Source: Tachypleus tridentatus
Lineage: Eukaryota > Arthropoda > Merostomata > Xiphosura > Limulidae
NCBI RefSeq assembly: GCF_004210375.1
Contig: NC_134837.1
Span: 18,733,586-18,797,585 of the forward strand
Length of the DNA: 64,000 nt
Reading direction: 5' to 3'
The position numbers were made by a program, and so were the translations under genes. The notes under the pieces are model-generated. The model made no database searches. It was not told the DNA's origin and saw only the letters and a program-made list of their open reading frames with translations. Of the stretch, positions 12,651 to 25,700 are shown in pieces (positions within the stretch are counted from its first letter, which is position 1; each line of letters opens with the position of its first letter).

Positions 12651-13640
12651 TGTTTTAATAGACATAGGAAGGTTGTATTTATAATTAAGTTCTAAATACA
12701 ATGAGGTCCGAACTGTATGTAATAATGATTATTTATTATTGGCTGGTACGTCATGTTTGACTCCACGCATAAGCTTTACAGAAGAACATCAACTTTCTGT
12801 AAAAAAAAAGCAAAGAAAAGAAAACTGACTTTAAATGACAACATTGTTTACATTAGAATTATATTTAAAAATTACTACTAGCTATCAATAACACTCAGAA
12901 AAGCGGAAACTCCATTTAAAACTGACACCTCAGTTAAATTGGTTTTTGAATTATCATTTAATAATAAAGAAGCAGAAGAAAAAATAAATTGATAATTATT
13001 GCTGTGTTATTTACTGTCAGAACCTAAGACTCAGCCATTACATAGATAGTGTTATAAAAAAGAAACTATGAATTGTATTGTAGAATTCTGATGACCAAAT
13101 GAATAGATACTTAAAATACGATTTCAATGAAAAATCTGAGCCACCCTTACATAGCCAGTACTATCGCCTTCCTAATGCTGTACCAGTTATTCGTCTACGT
13201 TAATCTAGATTGTCTTAAACAAAGGACATCACATACACAAAAGTGGTAAGTCCTCCATCAAAGGTGACAAGTTCATATTGTCACCAGATGGCGCGTTTAG
13301 GAACGCATTAGGGATGATTTAGTGTTCTAACTTCTTAACAAGAATTCGTGTTCCACTGATGGACCTTACAAATTAAAGAGTTTTGGTTCTCGTTCGAAAA
13401 CATTACAGCTTTTGTACGTGATCCTGTATGACATTTAGTATTAGTTATATCAGATAAAACTTCAATTTCAGCATTCGTTGATACTTTATTAAAATAAAAG
13501 TTAATTATAACATACTATCACTATTTATGTATTTACAATATAAAATAAATGGTTCACTCTATATATGAATAATGCATATCAATTAATTTTTTTAATTAAA
13601 CTGTATATTGCTTAATGTAATTATAACATACCTTATATTT
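12651..13640. other. Intergenic, nothing recognised
   Basis: AT-rich sequence with no supported exon or repeat. Confidence 0.4.
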
Positions 13641-13884
13641 GTTTTTTAATTTCTCGCAAAGCTACTCGAGGACTATCTGCGCTAGTTATCCCTAATTTAT
13701 CAGTATAAGACTAAAAGGAAGGCAGCTAGTCATCACCACCCACCGCCAACTCTTGAGCTACTCTTTTACCAACAGATATTGGGATTGACCATCGCATTAT
13801 AACGCCCCACAACTTAAAGGAAGAGCATGTTTGGCATGATGGGGATGCGAACCAGCGATCCTCAGATTACGAGTCAAGTCTTAT
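13641..13884 (-). repeat. SINE-1 copy, slightly 5' truncated
   Basis: It begins with the 3' end (ttctcgcaaagctactcgag) and runs back to the head (gatgcgaaccagcgatcctc, the reversed B box). The A-box end is lost or worn beyond 13884. Confidence 0.9.
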
Positions 13885-14227
13885 AGCATATATTGTTCGA
13901 CAGACTGTATTTGTGGGCTTAGAATACAATGAAAGTTGTGTTTTAATTAAATGTGATTTCATTGTTATAGTAAATACAATGTTTTTTAAAACAGTGAACA
14001 CAGATATAATGTTACATAAAACAGACATTAACATGCATGACAAAGGCCACTACTTAATGGGCAAAGCCTGTTTCGCAATGCACAGTCGAATTGATTAACT
14101 TGACCATATATAAACAGTTGTCAATCAATCTATAATTACTTTGAATTCAACATTCATGCGAATACTATATTTTATAACTAGTAATAATACAAGTATGATT
14201 TTTGAATATATTTCTGAACTAAAAATA

Positions 14228-14364
14228 TATCTCAGAACGGTTGGTTTGGGTATTAGCACTTTACTGATAAAGCAGAGAACCTGAAAATAACCTCAGAGGG
14301 TCGAAACGTTGTTCTCTGCTTTATCAGTCAAAGTGTTAATACCCACATCAGCCATTCTGAGATA
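14228..14364. mobile_element. Palindromic hairpin element, about 137 bp
   Basis: The left arm 14228-14280 (starting tatctcagaacggttgg, ending aaagcagagaac) and the right arm 14311-14364 (starting gttctctgctttatcag) are near-perfect reverse complements. The 30-bp loop contains gggtcgaaacgtt. There is no coding capacity. It is a MITE-like hairpin; the superfamily is not identified. Confidence 0.8.
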
Positions 14365-14681
14365 CAATTTTATTTCAAGTGGGTTTCTCGTCATCAAGGT
14401 TTTCCGAGCTAAATGAAGTATATATTGTTATATTAAACGGGAAATGCCACAGATAACTTATACTTATGTAGGAATTACTCCCACTATGAATCATCAGTGA
14501 AGATATCCATGAATAATAGAGAAATGTGTACCAACGTTTAGGTGGAACTTACTACCTTTTGCGGTTTCTATCAGTTGAATAGTCTGTGGTTCTGACTACT
14601 GTAAGTTGATTTAATACCATTTATATTGATTAACATGAATGTTTATATAATAACGATCTCACTTACATCTTTATTTTACAG

Positions 14682-14737
14682 ACACACCAATGAAGATAAG
14701 TAAATACTCTAAGAGATCGTTTAGTATGGAAGGAAAG
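14682..14737 (+). other. Orphan exon-like segment
   Basis: A 56-bp segment is bounded by a strong acceptor (ctttattttacag) and a strong donor (AAAG then gtaagttct). One frame is open and reads TPMKISKYSKRSFSMEGK. No partner exon was recognised, so this may be a small exon of an unseen gene or a chance splice-like pair. Confidence 0.25.
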
Positions 14738-15029
14738 GTAAGTTCTTAAAACTTATGTATAATTTACATAACTGAAATTATTTTCCTTTATAAATTATAT
14801 TTATTAACATTCTCTGTCTTTCATTGGTATCTGGTAAACGTCCTTACAAGAAAAACAAAAATGTATCGTTAAAAAGTCTGAGAGTAGAAAAGTTTAAAAA
14901 AAACGTAACTTAACTTCTACTGCTTACAGTATTTCTTTTAAATCTATAACACATGGATTCACGTGCATTTTGAGCACTCAATATTGATATCAGAATATAC
15001 TAGACGATACAACTAAACGTCCAGAGAGT

Positions 15030-17000
15030 AAAGATAAAATAAGAGTGTGTTTATTCAAACCATCTCGATAAACCAATAAGAACATGCTTACCAAATAAGC
15101 TTTTCACACCTGAAATGATTTTAACTACAGTAGAAGAAGTAAACCAGAGTAAAAGAAAGACACACTGGATAACTCATTTCAAATTGAAGTTACAACATTC
15201 GAATTGGCAGTATGAAGCGCCAGAAGAAAGTTATTAAACATAAGTCTTGAATTACTTCATAAAAGTAAGATACTACTATAAATAACAATGACAATCTTTG
15301 CTGTACTAAAGCAATAGTATTTGCCTTAGCATCTCTGAGAAAGTATTCAAAATATAAGAGTATTAGTGGTCAACACTGACCACTACTAACTCTCATAGCT
15401 AAATATTTACATATTTTGGCTAACGTTCCACAAGGGCTTTGCAGTATAAAAAATATTAGTATATTTGAACGTCATCTGAATGTTCAATTGCATTTAGTAT
15501 CGTCAGAAAACTTTAACTATATCATATATAGAGATTATTCATGCTCAGAGAAAATCTATCTATGGTATCATGATCGCTATTTCGACACTAACACTAATAA
15601 AATGTTTCCTCGGAATAAATTATTATTGGTAAGAATGTGATAAATTAATTGCAAATTTAAATAAATATGATTGTCCAGAGTAATGTAATGTTTGTAGTGA
15701 AGAATGTTTGAAAGGTCAAAGGTTCTGATTGTAACAGAATACCTAAATCTGTAGAATGTATCAATCACCATCAATCAAAGGATGGTAGACAACTGAAATC
15801 TTCATTTGATAGATTGTACCAGTGCAAGAATTGTTTTATCATTATAAAGAGAAATAAAAGTAAACCTGAAGTTCATCGTTGTGGTGAATACATTTGTGTA
15901 GGATGTAAATCGTATGTCCTAAACAACCACTTATGTTTTCTTCAGGACAAAGATCCGTCAAATATTTTATTATTATTATTTTGAGACAGGAATTCATGAG
16001 GTAAACTCTTTGTGGTCCATGATTTTAATGGTAAGGAAACAGTTTTCAAAGGATATAATTCATGAGACAAATTCTGTAAATTATTATTTTAGAACGAACA
16101 CGAGAATTATACAGCTATAGCGCATAATGTGAATGGATTTGATGGTCACTTTATTTTGAACTACCTTACTCATCAAATGATAAAACCCGAGTTTATCGTA
16201 ATAATGTACAAATTAAGACCACAACCATCAAAAGTGTTGGAATGAAGATAATTAACAGCTGTAGTTTTATATACACGTCTTCATCATTGTTTCCGAAAAC
16301 ATCCGGTTCCGAAGAATTGCAGCGAGGATATTTTTTTACTTATTTTAGCATCAGGTGAAATTAGTAATATCAAAAACCTCTCCTAGATGGCAGTTTACAC
16401 TCTCACAGCACCATGTCAACATTTCTTCCCGCAATTTTGATTTCCAAGAATAGAAGTAAAGGTAAGAAAAAAGTGCTATCATTGTTAATTCTGATTAATT
16501 GTGTTTTATTGTTGTCATTGTTGAGTTTTATGTTTATCATTCTTATTTCTTTCTATAGATGTTGTCAATATGATATATTTCAACACTGCTGTCGTCAATT
16601 TAGGGACGAGTGTCTCACTATCTGTGATGTAGACCTGTTTATGCATACAGTGACTCCTGCTGTGTGTATGTCTCTTAACAAAAGTAAGTTTTTAACCACT
16701 ATATCAGTAGCTATAATACCTAACCATTGATATTTTACAACCAACGACTTGCGTCAAGTAAACATCCAATGGTTAAACTGTATACAAACACTTTAGGGGG
16801 TAAGATTTCAACAACGCACGTAATGGAAGTGATAAACAAGTCCTGAATTATAAGTTAGAGAAATACGTAATATTAATTTAAGTTCTCAATGTGTTATTTT
16901 GTTCAAAAATATCAGAAGCATATCCCAATTGAATGTTATTCAAGACAAATCTGAAGAACCTTATCAAGATGTTATGAGAACTCTATGGTTACTTATTCAT
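15030..17000 (+). pseudogene. Polinton-type DNA polymerase B pseudogene
   Basis: Broken frames match the order of Polinton PolB. Near 15100-15210 there is an N-terminal piece (EMILTTVEEVNQS). At 15416-15640 an open 74-codon frame starts after VPQGLCSI and carries an IYLWYHDRYFD segment. Near 15880-15950 there is a Cys/His-rich stretch (CVGCKSYVLNNHLC). Near 16105-16170 is an exonuclease II-like block (YTAIAHNVNGFDGHFILNYL). At 16560-16770 a segment with DECLTICDVDLF and AVCMSLNK continues the pattern. Palm-domain polymerase motifs were not found. There are multiple stops and frameshifts. The family match is from motif knowledge, not an alignment. Confidence 0.72.
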
Positions 17001-17429
17001 TGATTTAAAACCTCAAATTCTGAACAGATCTGTCTTCGTAGCGGACTTTTTCCAGAAGATAAAGTTATAAGTGTGCGTATAAAAGTAAGTTAAAAATAAA
17101 TATATACTCATTTATTAACATGATAACAACTGTATTAAAACTAGAAGGGCTTTTTACCCGAAAAATGAGCCACATGTAACTAAATAACATGTGTTGAAAT
17201 GTTTAGTCACTGAATATATAAATGTGATTTTGTTTAAACGACCGTTTTCAAGTGAACATTTTTCAGGTGATTGTCGTCAGTGTAATTGGGTTATGCGGCA
17301 CGTTTGTAACATTCCATTGAAATCTGGTAATATCCACGACCTGTGTTGTGTGGTTAAATTGTTGAGATGAGAGAGGACGTTATAATATTTTAAACAGGAA
17401 GGAGAGAGCTAAAGCCAAGATATTGACAA

Positions 17430-17870
17430 GTCTACTGAAAATTTCCCAAACCTTGTAAGATTCAAATCGATACTGTGATAGAGTTTACTAATCGTTTATT
17501 TCAACGATATCTCAAGGAACAAGACATTCACTTCTTCACTACACATAACGAAACAGAATCATCTACAGTAGAAAAAAATTAATCACGCTCTTAAAACTGA
17601 AATGTGGCTCTGCTTTACTTAGAGTGGAACTTAGAGATATATCACTGTATTGAAACATCTGGCCAGTGCTAAAATCAATCATATCATCGTAACATTAATC
17701 ACTCTAATTAATCTGAGGAGAGAACACTTTACAAAACACCTAGGAAAGTAAAATTTCAGTTCAAAGTAGGTGATCTAATACGTATTAGAAACGTGAAGCA
17801 TCGATTTAAGGAATGTGAAATGCTCGAACGGACAGACGAAAAATTTCCATCTATCAGAAAATAGAAAAAA
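17430..17870 (+). pseudogene. Polinton-type integrase pseudogene (C-terminal part)
   Basis: Frames read IEFTNRLFQRYLKEQDIHFF near 17475-17540 (the 'EFxN...FxxxLxxxxIxHF' region after the second catalytic Asp of DDE integrases) and LYKTPRKVKFQFKVGDLIRI near 17730-17790 (a C-terminal chromodomain-adjacent motif in Polinton integrases). Several frame breaks lie between them. It is not functional. Confidence 0.72.
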
Positions 17871-17907
17871 AACCAGCAGTTTATAAACTGTAAGACTATC
17901 GAGGAGA

Positions 17908-18185
17908 GGACCAACATAGCCAGGTGGTTAAGGCACTCGACTCCTAATCTTAGGATCGCAGGTTCGAATCCCTGTCATAATCCATAAACATGCTCTCCCT
18001 TTCAGCCGTGGGGTCGTTATAATGTTACGGTCAACCTCAATATTCGTTGGTAAAAGAGTAGCCCAAGAGTTAGCGATAAGTGATGATGACTAGCTGGCTT
18101 CCCTATTGTCTTACACTGCTAAATTAGGGACGACTAGCGCAGATAGCTTTCGTGTAGCTTTGCGGAAAATTCAAAACAAACGAAT
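17908..18185 (+). repeat. SINE-1 full-length copy
   Basis: Inserted just after the Polinton integrase remnant. The head keeps a clear B box (gcaggttcgaatccctgtc) and the tail ends in aaattcaaaacaaacg. Confidence 0.93.
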
Positions 18186-18233
18186 TAATTAATAACTTTT
18201 TGTTGAACCCGGTTTCTAACTCTACATCATGCT

Positions 18234-18358
18234 ACTGCCCCTCGCTAGTACAGCGGTATGTCTCCGGATTTACAACTCTAAAATCAGGGAATCGATTCCT
18301 CTCGGTGGGCTCAGCAGATAGCCCCATGTGGCTTTGCTATAAGAAAACACACACAACA
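18234..18358 (+). repeat. SINE-3 copy (short tRNA-derived family)
   Basis: A third short family. The head is tgcccctcgctagtacagcg with the B-box-like gaatcgattcctctcgg. It ends tgtggctttgctataagaaa followed by a CACACA tail, about 120 bp. The same sequence occurs inverted at 21001-21118. Confidence 0.85.
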
Positions 18359-18654
18359 TGCTACTATTACGTAATCATTCGGTAGTGTATTTGTGGAGCG
18401 CAAGTTGAGTCTGTATAAAACATAGAAAATAAAAAATTTATACATATAAAAGTTATATTTTTAATCACCCTGTATTAATGCAACTTAAGTAATGTGTTTA
18501 ACTAGGCGCACTAAAGAAGGCTAGATACATATGATTAAATACTTGTTTCTTGATCATGAATTTATTCATTGTTTAAAACTTCGTGGAAAAGGACGTCCAC
18601 CAAACCGTTTCATTGTGTACCGTAATTTAATAACATCTACATAAATAAAGGATA

Positions 18655-18795
18655 TCACAATAACTTTTATTAAAGAGTAGCCCAAGAATAAATGGTGTTG
18701 ATTAGCTGTCTGTCTTCTACTTTTATTACATTAAATATAGGAATGTTAGAGTAGCTAGCCTTCGAGAACTTTAGCGCGAAATTAAGGAAAAGGAA
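18655..18795 (+). repeat. SINE-1 3' fragment, degenerate
   Basis: Only the 3' half remains (aaagagtagcccaagaat; gattagctgtctgtcttct; agccttcgagaact). Confidence 0.75.
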
Positions 18796-18920
18796 ACAAC
18801 AAATGTGTTATCGTGTAGACAGCGAAGACAAATCGTTTGATGTAAAGACAACATTGTATAGAAAAGATTCACTGGTTAATAATTCAGTCAAAAATACACT
18901 GATATCCCTGAACATATCTG

Positions 18921-19193
18921 GTTTGGTTTGTTTTGAATTTCGCGCAAAGCAACACGAGGGCTGTCTGCGCTAGCCGCCCTTAATTTTGCAGTGTAAGACT
19001 AGAGAAAAGGCGGCTAGTCATCACCATTCATCACCCACTCTTAAGCTACCCTTTTACTAACGAATAGTGGGATTGACCGAAAATTATAACGCCCCCACGG
19101 TTGAAAGGGCGGGCATGTTTGGTGCGACGGGAATTCGAACCCACGACCATCGGATTACGACTCGATTGCCTTAACCATCTAGTCATGCCGAGC
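18921..19193 (-). repeat. SINE-1 full-length copy
   Basis: Reverse orientation, from gaatttcgcgcaaagcaac to the head (ccatctagtcatgccgagc). It lies downstream of the last recognised lipase-like exon. Confidence 0.93.
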
Positions 19194-19515
19194 AAAGATC
19201 TCTAGATCACCTCCGAGGTGGTATTAATTGTATGACTTCAGTATTCTCTTAACGTTCTCTAACCATACCCCACAAACAGGAAAAAAAGCACATCATGTTA
19301 GATTTGGTGAACGGGCAGGCCATCTCAGAGGCCCACCTCTTCTAATTCATCTCCTAGAAAAAATCATGTTCAGACGGTCACGAACAATAAATCTTATATA
19401 AGTATAAACATTTTTTAAATCACCCAGTACTTTCTTGTCATCTAAACGTACCTATATATATAGGTCGAATGGTGATAATACAACTTTGTATATGTTTATT
19501 ATATAAATTACTCAC

Positions 19516-19725
19516 TCTTTTCCTCCAGTGTTCAAGGCCATTATTGAGATTCTTCCAAAATGCAATCCTTTGTCACCATCAGACGTCTCATCCTGCCAGA
19601 AATCAGGATCAAAAATAGTTGGAGCCCGACTGATCCACTTGAAGTTTATACTTTTTATGGATCCAATAAATTTCGCAGTGGACTCGACGTAGCTGTATTT
19701 CTCTCCAGGTTCAAGTAGTTGTGGC
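19516..19725 (-). CDS. Lipase-like gene, exon 9 (PLAT-type domain, last exon found)
   Basis: The acceptor is atatttgtttag. It encodes [12 protein letters not shown] and [17 protein letters not shown], the late strands of the domain. It ends at GA|gtgagt; if unspliced, the next codons are GAG TGA. Related lipases have some 20 more residues here with a terminal Cys, which argues for another exon. Confidence 0.85.
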
Positions 19726-22700
19726 CTAAACAAATATTTCAAACATTTGAGTGTTATTTCGTATTCAACAAAATACTATTTTAGGACTTTGATTTTATAT
19801 TATGATTGTTAAGGAACTATATTAGAGACCTCGATTTTGTTGAGTACTATAAATTATCGCAAGGGTTGAAATGTTTATTTCTCTTTATCGCAAAGTTACA
19901 CAATAGACTGTTTGAGCTGTAATCGCTTCGGGATCATCGAACCCAGATTTTTAGAGGTGTTAACCCGCAAACTTATCGCTGTGGAACGGGTTCAAATTTT
20001 AGTTACTAGTGCGTACTAATAAAATGCTGCTTTCGAAAAGAAAGAAAACAGTGGAAAAAAATGTTCTCCTACGCCCCTTAATAGATAGTTTTACAACTTA
20101 AGATGTTTTCTCTTTACATTGTTTTTTACTTTTGTTTTCTTTATCGCGTAAGTTAGTATCTAATGAGTACCAACTAATATTTTCAAAAACTCAAGAGCAA
20201 CGGATATTTTCCTAACTAATGTTAATTGTGCTTTTAGTGTCACTTTAACACGAGAGAGGGCAGCACATAAAACATTTTAGACACAATTTTTCAGACAGGG
20301 CAACGACTTAAACCTTATAAGTTAACAATAGAATCTGTAGCGGTACTGAAACTTAACACTAGAGTTAAACTTACTAAGTTGACAATGAAGACTGACACTG
20401 AAACAAATGCGTCTATTCAGGTTCAAAGGCCCTTTACTGAAAGAGTTTCCATTCTTTAAATTAAAAAGTGGTTTCAAAGAACATATATTCATGCATTTTG
20501 TGGTGAGTTTGGTGACCAGTTCTGGTAATTTGAATATCTAATTTAAAGTAAGACTCTTCCTTAACTGCAAGCATTTTTTTTTCTCTCTGAAGTACCTAAT
20601 TCTTGCCGGAAGCTGAAAAGCTGGGTTCATGTATTTATTCTCTTGGTGAGTAAGTCGTAAATTGACAGACTTCCAACCCTAAAATTAATTCGCAGTTTAT
20701 TCCCTGCAATGAACATAGAGCAGATAGAACATTGTATAGAATTGCGCGAAAAACAAAAAAAAATAATGTATTCAAAACTGTTAATATATATATAGGTGTG
20801 TTATTATAATTATTTCACAAAACTAGCTAAACGAAACAAATAAAGAACAGCTTGGAACTATACAGCTGTTTCCATTGTACTAAATATTAACATAACGTAC
20901 GAAGTTGAGCACTGTAACGAATTTGATATTGTTTTAATATTTATGTTTGTCTCAGTTTAATATATATATTAAATTTGTAGAATATTCGAGAATAAGTGCA
21001 TGGGTTTCTTATAGCAAAGCCACATAGGACTATCTGCTCAGCCCACCGAGAGGAATCAAACCCCTGATTTTAGGGTTGTAAATCCGGAGACATACCGCTG
21101 TACTAGCTGGGAGATTGAGAATAAGAATAAACAAAATATGTTTTCCAGAAACACGAACATACCTTCGAATACTGTTGGGTCAACTGAACTTTCTAGAATT
21201 TAGCCTAAAACTTATAAATCGACGCGTCAAGGGACAGTTTAGTAATATTGTTGGTCTGCTACAGTCAGTATACTATAAGCCTCAGAAGCTATAATTGTGA
21301 TAAACGCTTATTAATCTGGAAACAGCAGATATTTGACTAAGGACGTTTATAGATTTTAAACATTACAAACCGTTTAACTTCAGAGAATGAACTTTGTACG
21401 TTAGTATTTCTATGAAGACATGGTATAACTTTGGCTGTGAAACACTTATGTTTGCCTGTAAAGCAGCTAGCTAGCTTTGCCGTCAAGTCAACTGTAATTG
21501 TTTATCAACATAGGATTAATTTGCTTTCGGTGAAGAGTCTATAAAGTATTCAGTTCCAAACTAAATAGTAAAAACTCAGTATTGTTTGTAAGTTTGTAAA
21601 ACTCTTATATAAACCATTATTTGTATTAACTATTTGTAATAACAGTTAGTACAAATTCTACTGTTATTTGTAATTAAAATACATTTGTGTTAATAAAGAA
21701 AATTCTGCAAATCAATCTTGTTACAAATATTATAAACTTAACACATATAGACATTTAATGAACTATGAAATTAAAATTTCCTGCTATTTGAAATCGTAAT
21801 ACGTAACATAATAAATCAGAGACTCGTCCAGGATTAACACTTAACAGTACTAACCGTGTCCGAATTCGCCAGTGACCTTTCTCACCATTAACTGTTACGT
21901 GCAGCTCTCCTCGCTGACGTGGAATGTTGTTCCCTTCAACTAGGTTTACCTGAATCTGGTAATCATGCACTGAAAAGCATCAGGAACACAAAGGATTTTA
22001 ACCGATACGATTCGAGAGAAAGGTTCATGTCTTTTCATATATGCGCTCAAAGATCTTAACGTCTAATTTCTTTAATGTATTAATATTATAATGGTTAATT
22101 TTTATTATTAACTTATTTAACTCACGGCAGTATGGTTTCGTGGAAGATATTTTCAGGTAGAACCTTTTGCCATTTTTGTCATCCTTGAATTTCCGAAAAT
22201 GTTCAGTTTCTGGACCAATCATGATACAGTTCTGACCATTCTCTCCACAATCCGTGCATTTTCCTTCCAAGTAATTTTCCCAACTATCACAAGCAACACC
22301 TACTGGAGCACAGTTGTCATCATCTATTGCTTCCAAAAAATAGTCAATGGCTCTCATCTGGTCACAAGCAGCTAGACGCCGTAACCCTAAAAGTTTAAAG
22401 GTTTTATATGAATATTCAAGATTTGTAAACATTAACTTTTGAGAATAGTACGTGTTATCCATCCGAAGAAAATGGCGTAAACGCCTTTTATAAGACGTCA
22501 CACAAAATATTAATGCAAAAAAGTCGCGTCGGCGTGGGGTAGAGAAAAGGTAGGAAACTGGATTGTAGGTTGGTTAGATGAAATAAAACAATAAATATTT
22601 ACCCAGTCAAACTGGACACCCCTTGTTATTAGTTGAGTACATCATGAATCAATGCTTGATTCTTTGACCGTTCAATAATTAGATAATTAAAGTTTCCAGA

Positions 22701-25700
22701 TGATATTAAACTGTTGAGTATTGAGAATAAGAAGAGGTCTAAAAATGTTGAAACATGTTCTGTACTTTGTTTGTTTGAATTTCGCGCAAAGCTACACGAG
22801 GGGTATCTGCGCTAGGCGTCCCTAATTTAGCAGTTTAAGACTAGAGGAAGGCAGCTAATCATCACCACCCACCGCCAACTCTTGGGCTACTCTTTTTACA
22901 AACGAATAGTTGGATTGACCGTAACATTATAACGCCCCCACGGCTGAAAGGGCAAGCATGTTTGGCGCAACGAGGATTCGAACCCGTGACCCTCGAATTA
23001 CGAGTCGAGTGCCTTAATCACCTAGCCATGCTGGACGTTCTGCACTTTATTTTAATTAAAGGTTTAATGACCATACCAGCCCTCTTTGGAATACAGTAAT
23101 ACAAAATGATTTGAGAAGTTGGTTAATTCGACAAATATTTGTCAAAAGACCTTTAATTATAGTAAATGTAATATAATGCACTTGGCTTATCATAATTTTG
23201 ACCCTACATTTAATATAGATGTGAATCCACTCACTACTGTGAATAAAGGAAGCGAATCTTCGCATGTTGGTGAATAAGTCACTCAGGCCCTCGAAATAAT
23301 GTTCACGAGTGAAGTGCTTTAACCACCTGGCCATGCCGGACCTAAGAGTGTATTTAAAATTAATATTTCTTTCAAAGGGTGCTATGGCTAACATAGAAAA
23401 CGTATTACTCGTTTCATTATTTATAATCATTAGTTTATTTTTAGTTTAATATGTTTTACATATTGCTGTGTACAACGTTCACGGCATCTCGTGTTACTAT
23501 TCTGATTAAGAGGTTAACACCGGGCCTGACATGGCCAAGCGCGTAAGGCGTGTGACTCGTAATCCGAGGGTCGCGGGTTCGCGTCGCGCTAAACATGCTC
23601 GCCCTCCCAGCCGTGGGGGCGTATAATGTGACGGTCAATCCCACTATTCGTTGGTAAAAGAGTAGCCCAAGAGTTGGCGGTGGGTGGTGATGACTAGCTG
23701 CCTTCCTTCTAGTCTTACACTGCTAAATTAGGGACGGCTAGCACAGATAGCCCTCGAGTAGCTTTTGCGAAATTCCAAAACAAACAAACAAGAGGTTAAC
23801 ACACACGACCACATACAAAAGTTGTAATGCTTTTCAAACGAGAACCTAAACCCGAGCGCTTTCGAATAGTTCACAATTCTTCTACAGAAGAATAAAGGGT
23901 TTTACTGTGTTATCGTAAAATATATTAGATCTAACGTTTTACTTCTTTTATTTTTCCTTATATATCTGTGTACACAGCGAATTAGGATATGAAAAACAAA
24001 CAAAAAATGTATTTCACAACCTTGCTCGAAGCCTTGGGTGAAAAGTGTGTTGATTGCATCTGACAGGCAACCTGGTTGGTTGTCACCACCGTTAGGGTAA
24101 AAGTCAATGTGGCCAACAGCTTCTGTAGCGCTGTCGCCTGAAAGAAGTAAAAGTTAATCTATATATAAAAATCAGTTATACACAAATAATACTTATTGTA
24201 TCACGTAAGATATAACACATAATTAATAATACAGTTTTACCCAGCGCAGAGTGTGGCTTAAAGTTACATTTTCCAACCGCTGGTCTTTGAGCTGGTGGTG
24301 GTAAGAAGAAATATCCAGAGAAAGATAGAAAGAGAGAGAAGTCGCTGTTAATGATTATATTTTCGTGATTTTTTTAATTTGTGCATATGTTAAGAACACG
24401 TGAAAAGTACTGGTTTCTTTTTGTTCTGAATAAATATTCATGTTATGAAAATTCTGAGTTCTTCCAAACTTGTTTCTACAACACTGCCTTCTGTGTACTT
24501 ACAACCTACAAGTCATATGCTATAGTAAAGATGTTTGTGGCTATATATCCTCACGTACTGCAAACTTTTCACAAACATTTGCCGATCCGAGGAGTGGAAA
24601 GAGCCACTGTTTGTGGAGTAGAAACATTGTACCGATATTCTAGATCTCAGGTTTAAGACAGTTCTACCAAACATTTTCACACTTTCACATGTGAATGAGT
24701 TATAAGAGTAACAGCCAAAATTGTTATTCGGTTAAGATTAGCCTATTGATACTATCAAACTGGTTTCTCTTTTCCTCATCCACAATTCAAAGTTAGGGAC
24801 GGCTATGCCCGAGCTATTGAAGTCTTTTACCCATCAGAAGAACTAACAGCGTTATGAAATCAAAAATAATAGCATTATGCAGTCTAAAGGAAATCCATTA
24901 ATATATATGTATTGAAAGGTTACTTATGAAAATACAGTATCTCATTTTACCACTTTAACTAGAGATAAAGCATTATTATATCAACGAGTGTGTTTTTTCA
25001 CATCTGACAATCTGCTGAGTCCACTGAGGGGAATCAAACCCCAGATTTTAACGTTGTAAATCCCTAGCCTTACAGCTGTACCAGCGGGAGACGATACATC
25101 AATGAAAGAGGACTTAATTTTAAAACTCACCCATGGGAAATACACTGATATCCGTATGGATAACATCGACCAAGTCAGCGTCGGTTCTATCAAGCCGGAC
25201 TTTCTTAGCCGTATTAGTAAAATACGGTCCTGGTGGATCTAAAGCTGTAATGGAAATCCTTTTCATTAGCAAAAAGAATAAAGATGTGTTATTTATCAAA
25301 AAGAGGAAGAAGTAACTCTTGGTTATCATTGCTCTTTATTTCAATTTGTGTTAAAACTTGACACGTGAGTGGCGGTAAATGTTTAAAATTAAAAAGGAAG
25401 AGGGCCTGGCATGGCCTAGCGCGTTAAGGCGTGCGCTTCGTAATCTGAGGGTCGCGGGTTCGCGCCCGAGTCGCGCCAAACATGCTCGCCCTCCCAGCCG
25501 TGGGGGCGTTATAATGTGACGGTCAATTCCATTATTCGTTGGTAAAAGAGTAGCCCAAGAGTTGGCGGTGAGTGGTGATGACTAGCTGCCTTCCCTCTAG
25601 TCTTACACTTCTAAATTAGGAACGGCTAGCGCAGATAGTTCTCGAGTAGCTTTGCGCGAAATTAAAAAAACGAACAAACATATTAAAATTAATAATATTC

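Larger units (their letters stand above)
15020..17880 (+). mobile_element. Decayed Polinton/Maverick DNA transposon
   Basis: Plus-strand remnants of a protein-primed family B DNA polymerase (about 15030-17000) are followed by remnants of a retroviral-type integrase (about 17430-17870). That gene pair defines Polintons. Capsid, ATPase and protease genes were not found and terminal inverted repeats were not located, so this is an internally deleted relic. A SINE-1 lies immediately downstream at 17908. Confidence 0.75.

Noticed and set aside
24381-24656. 91-codon open frame in lipase intron 5
   Set aside because: No family similarity or splice signals; intronic AT-rich sequence.
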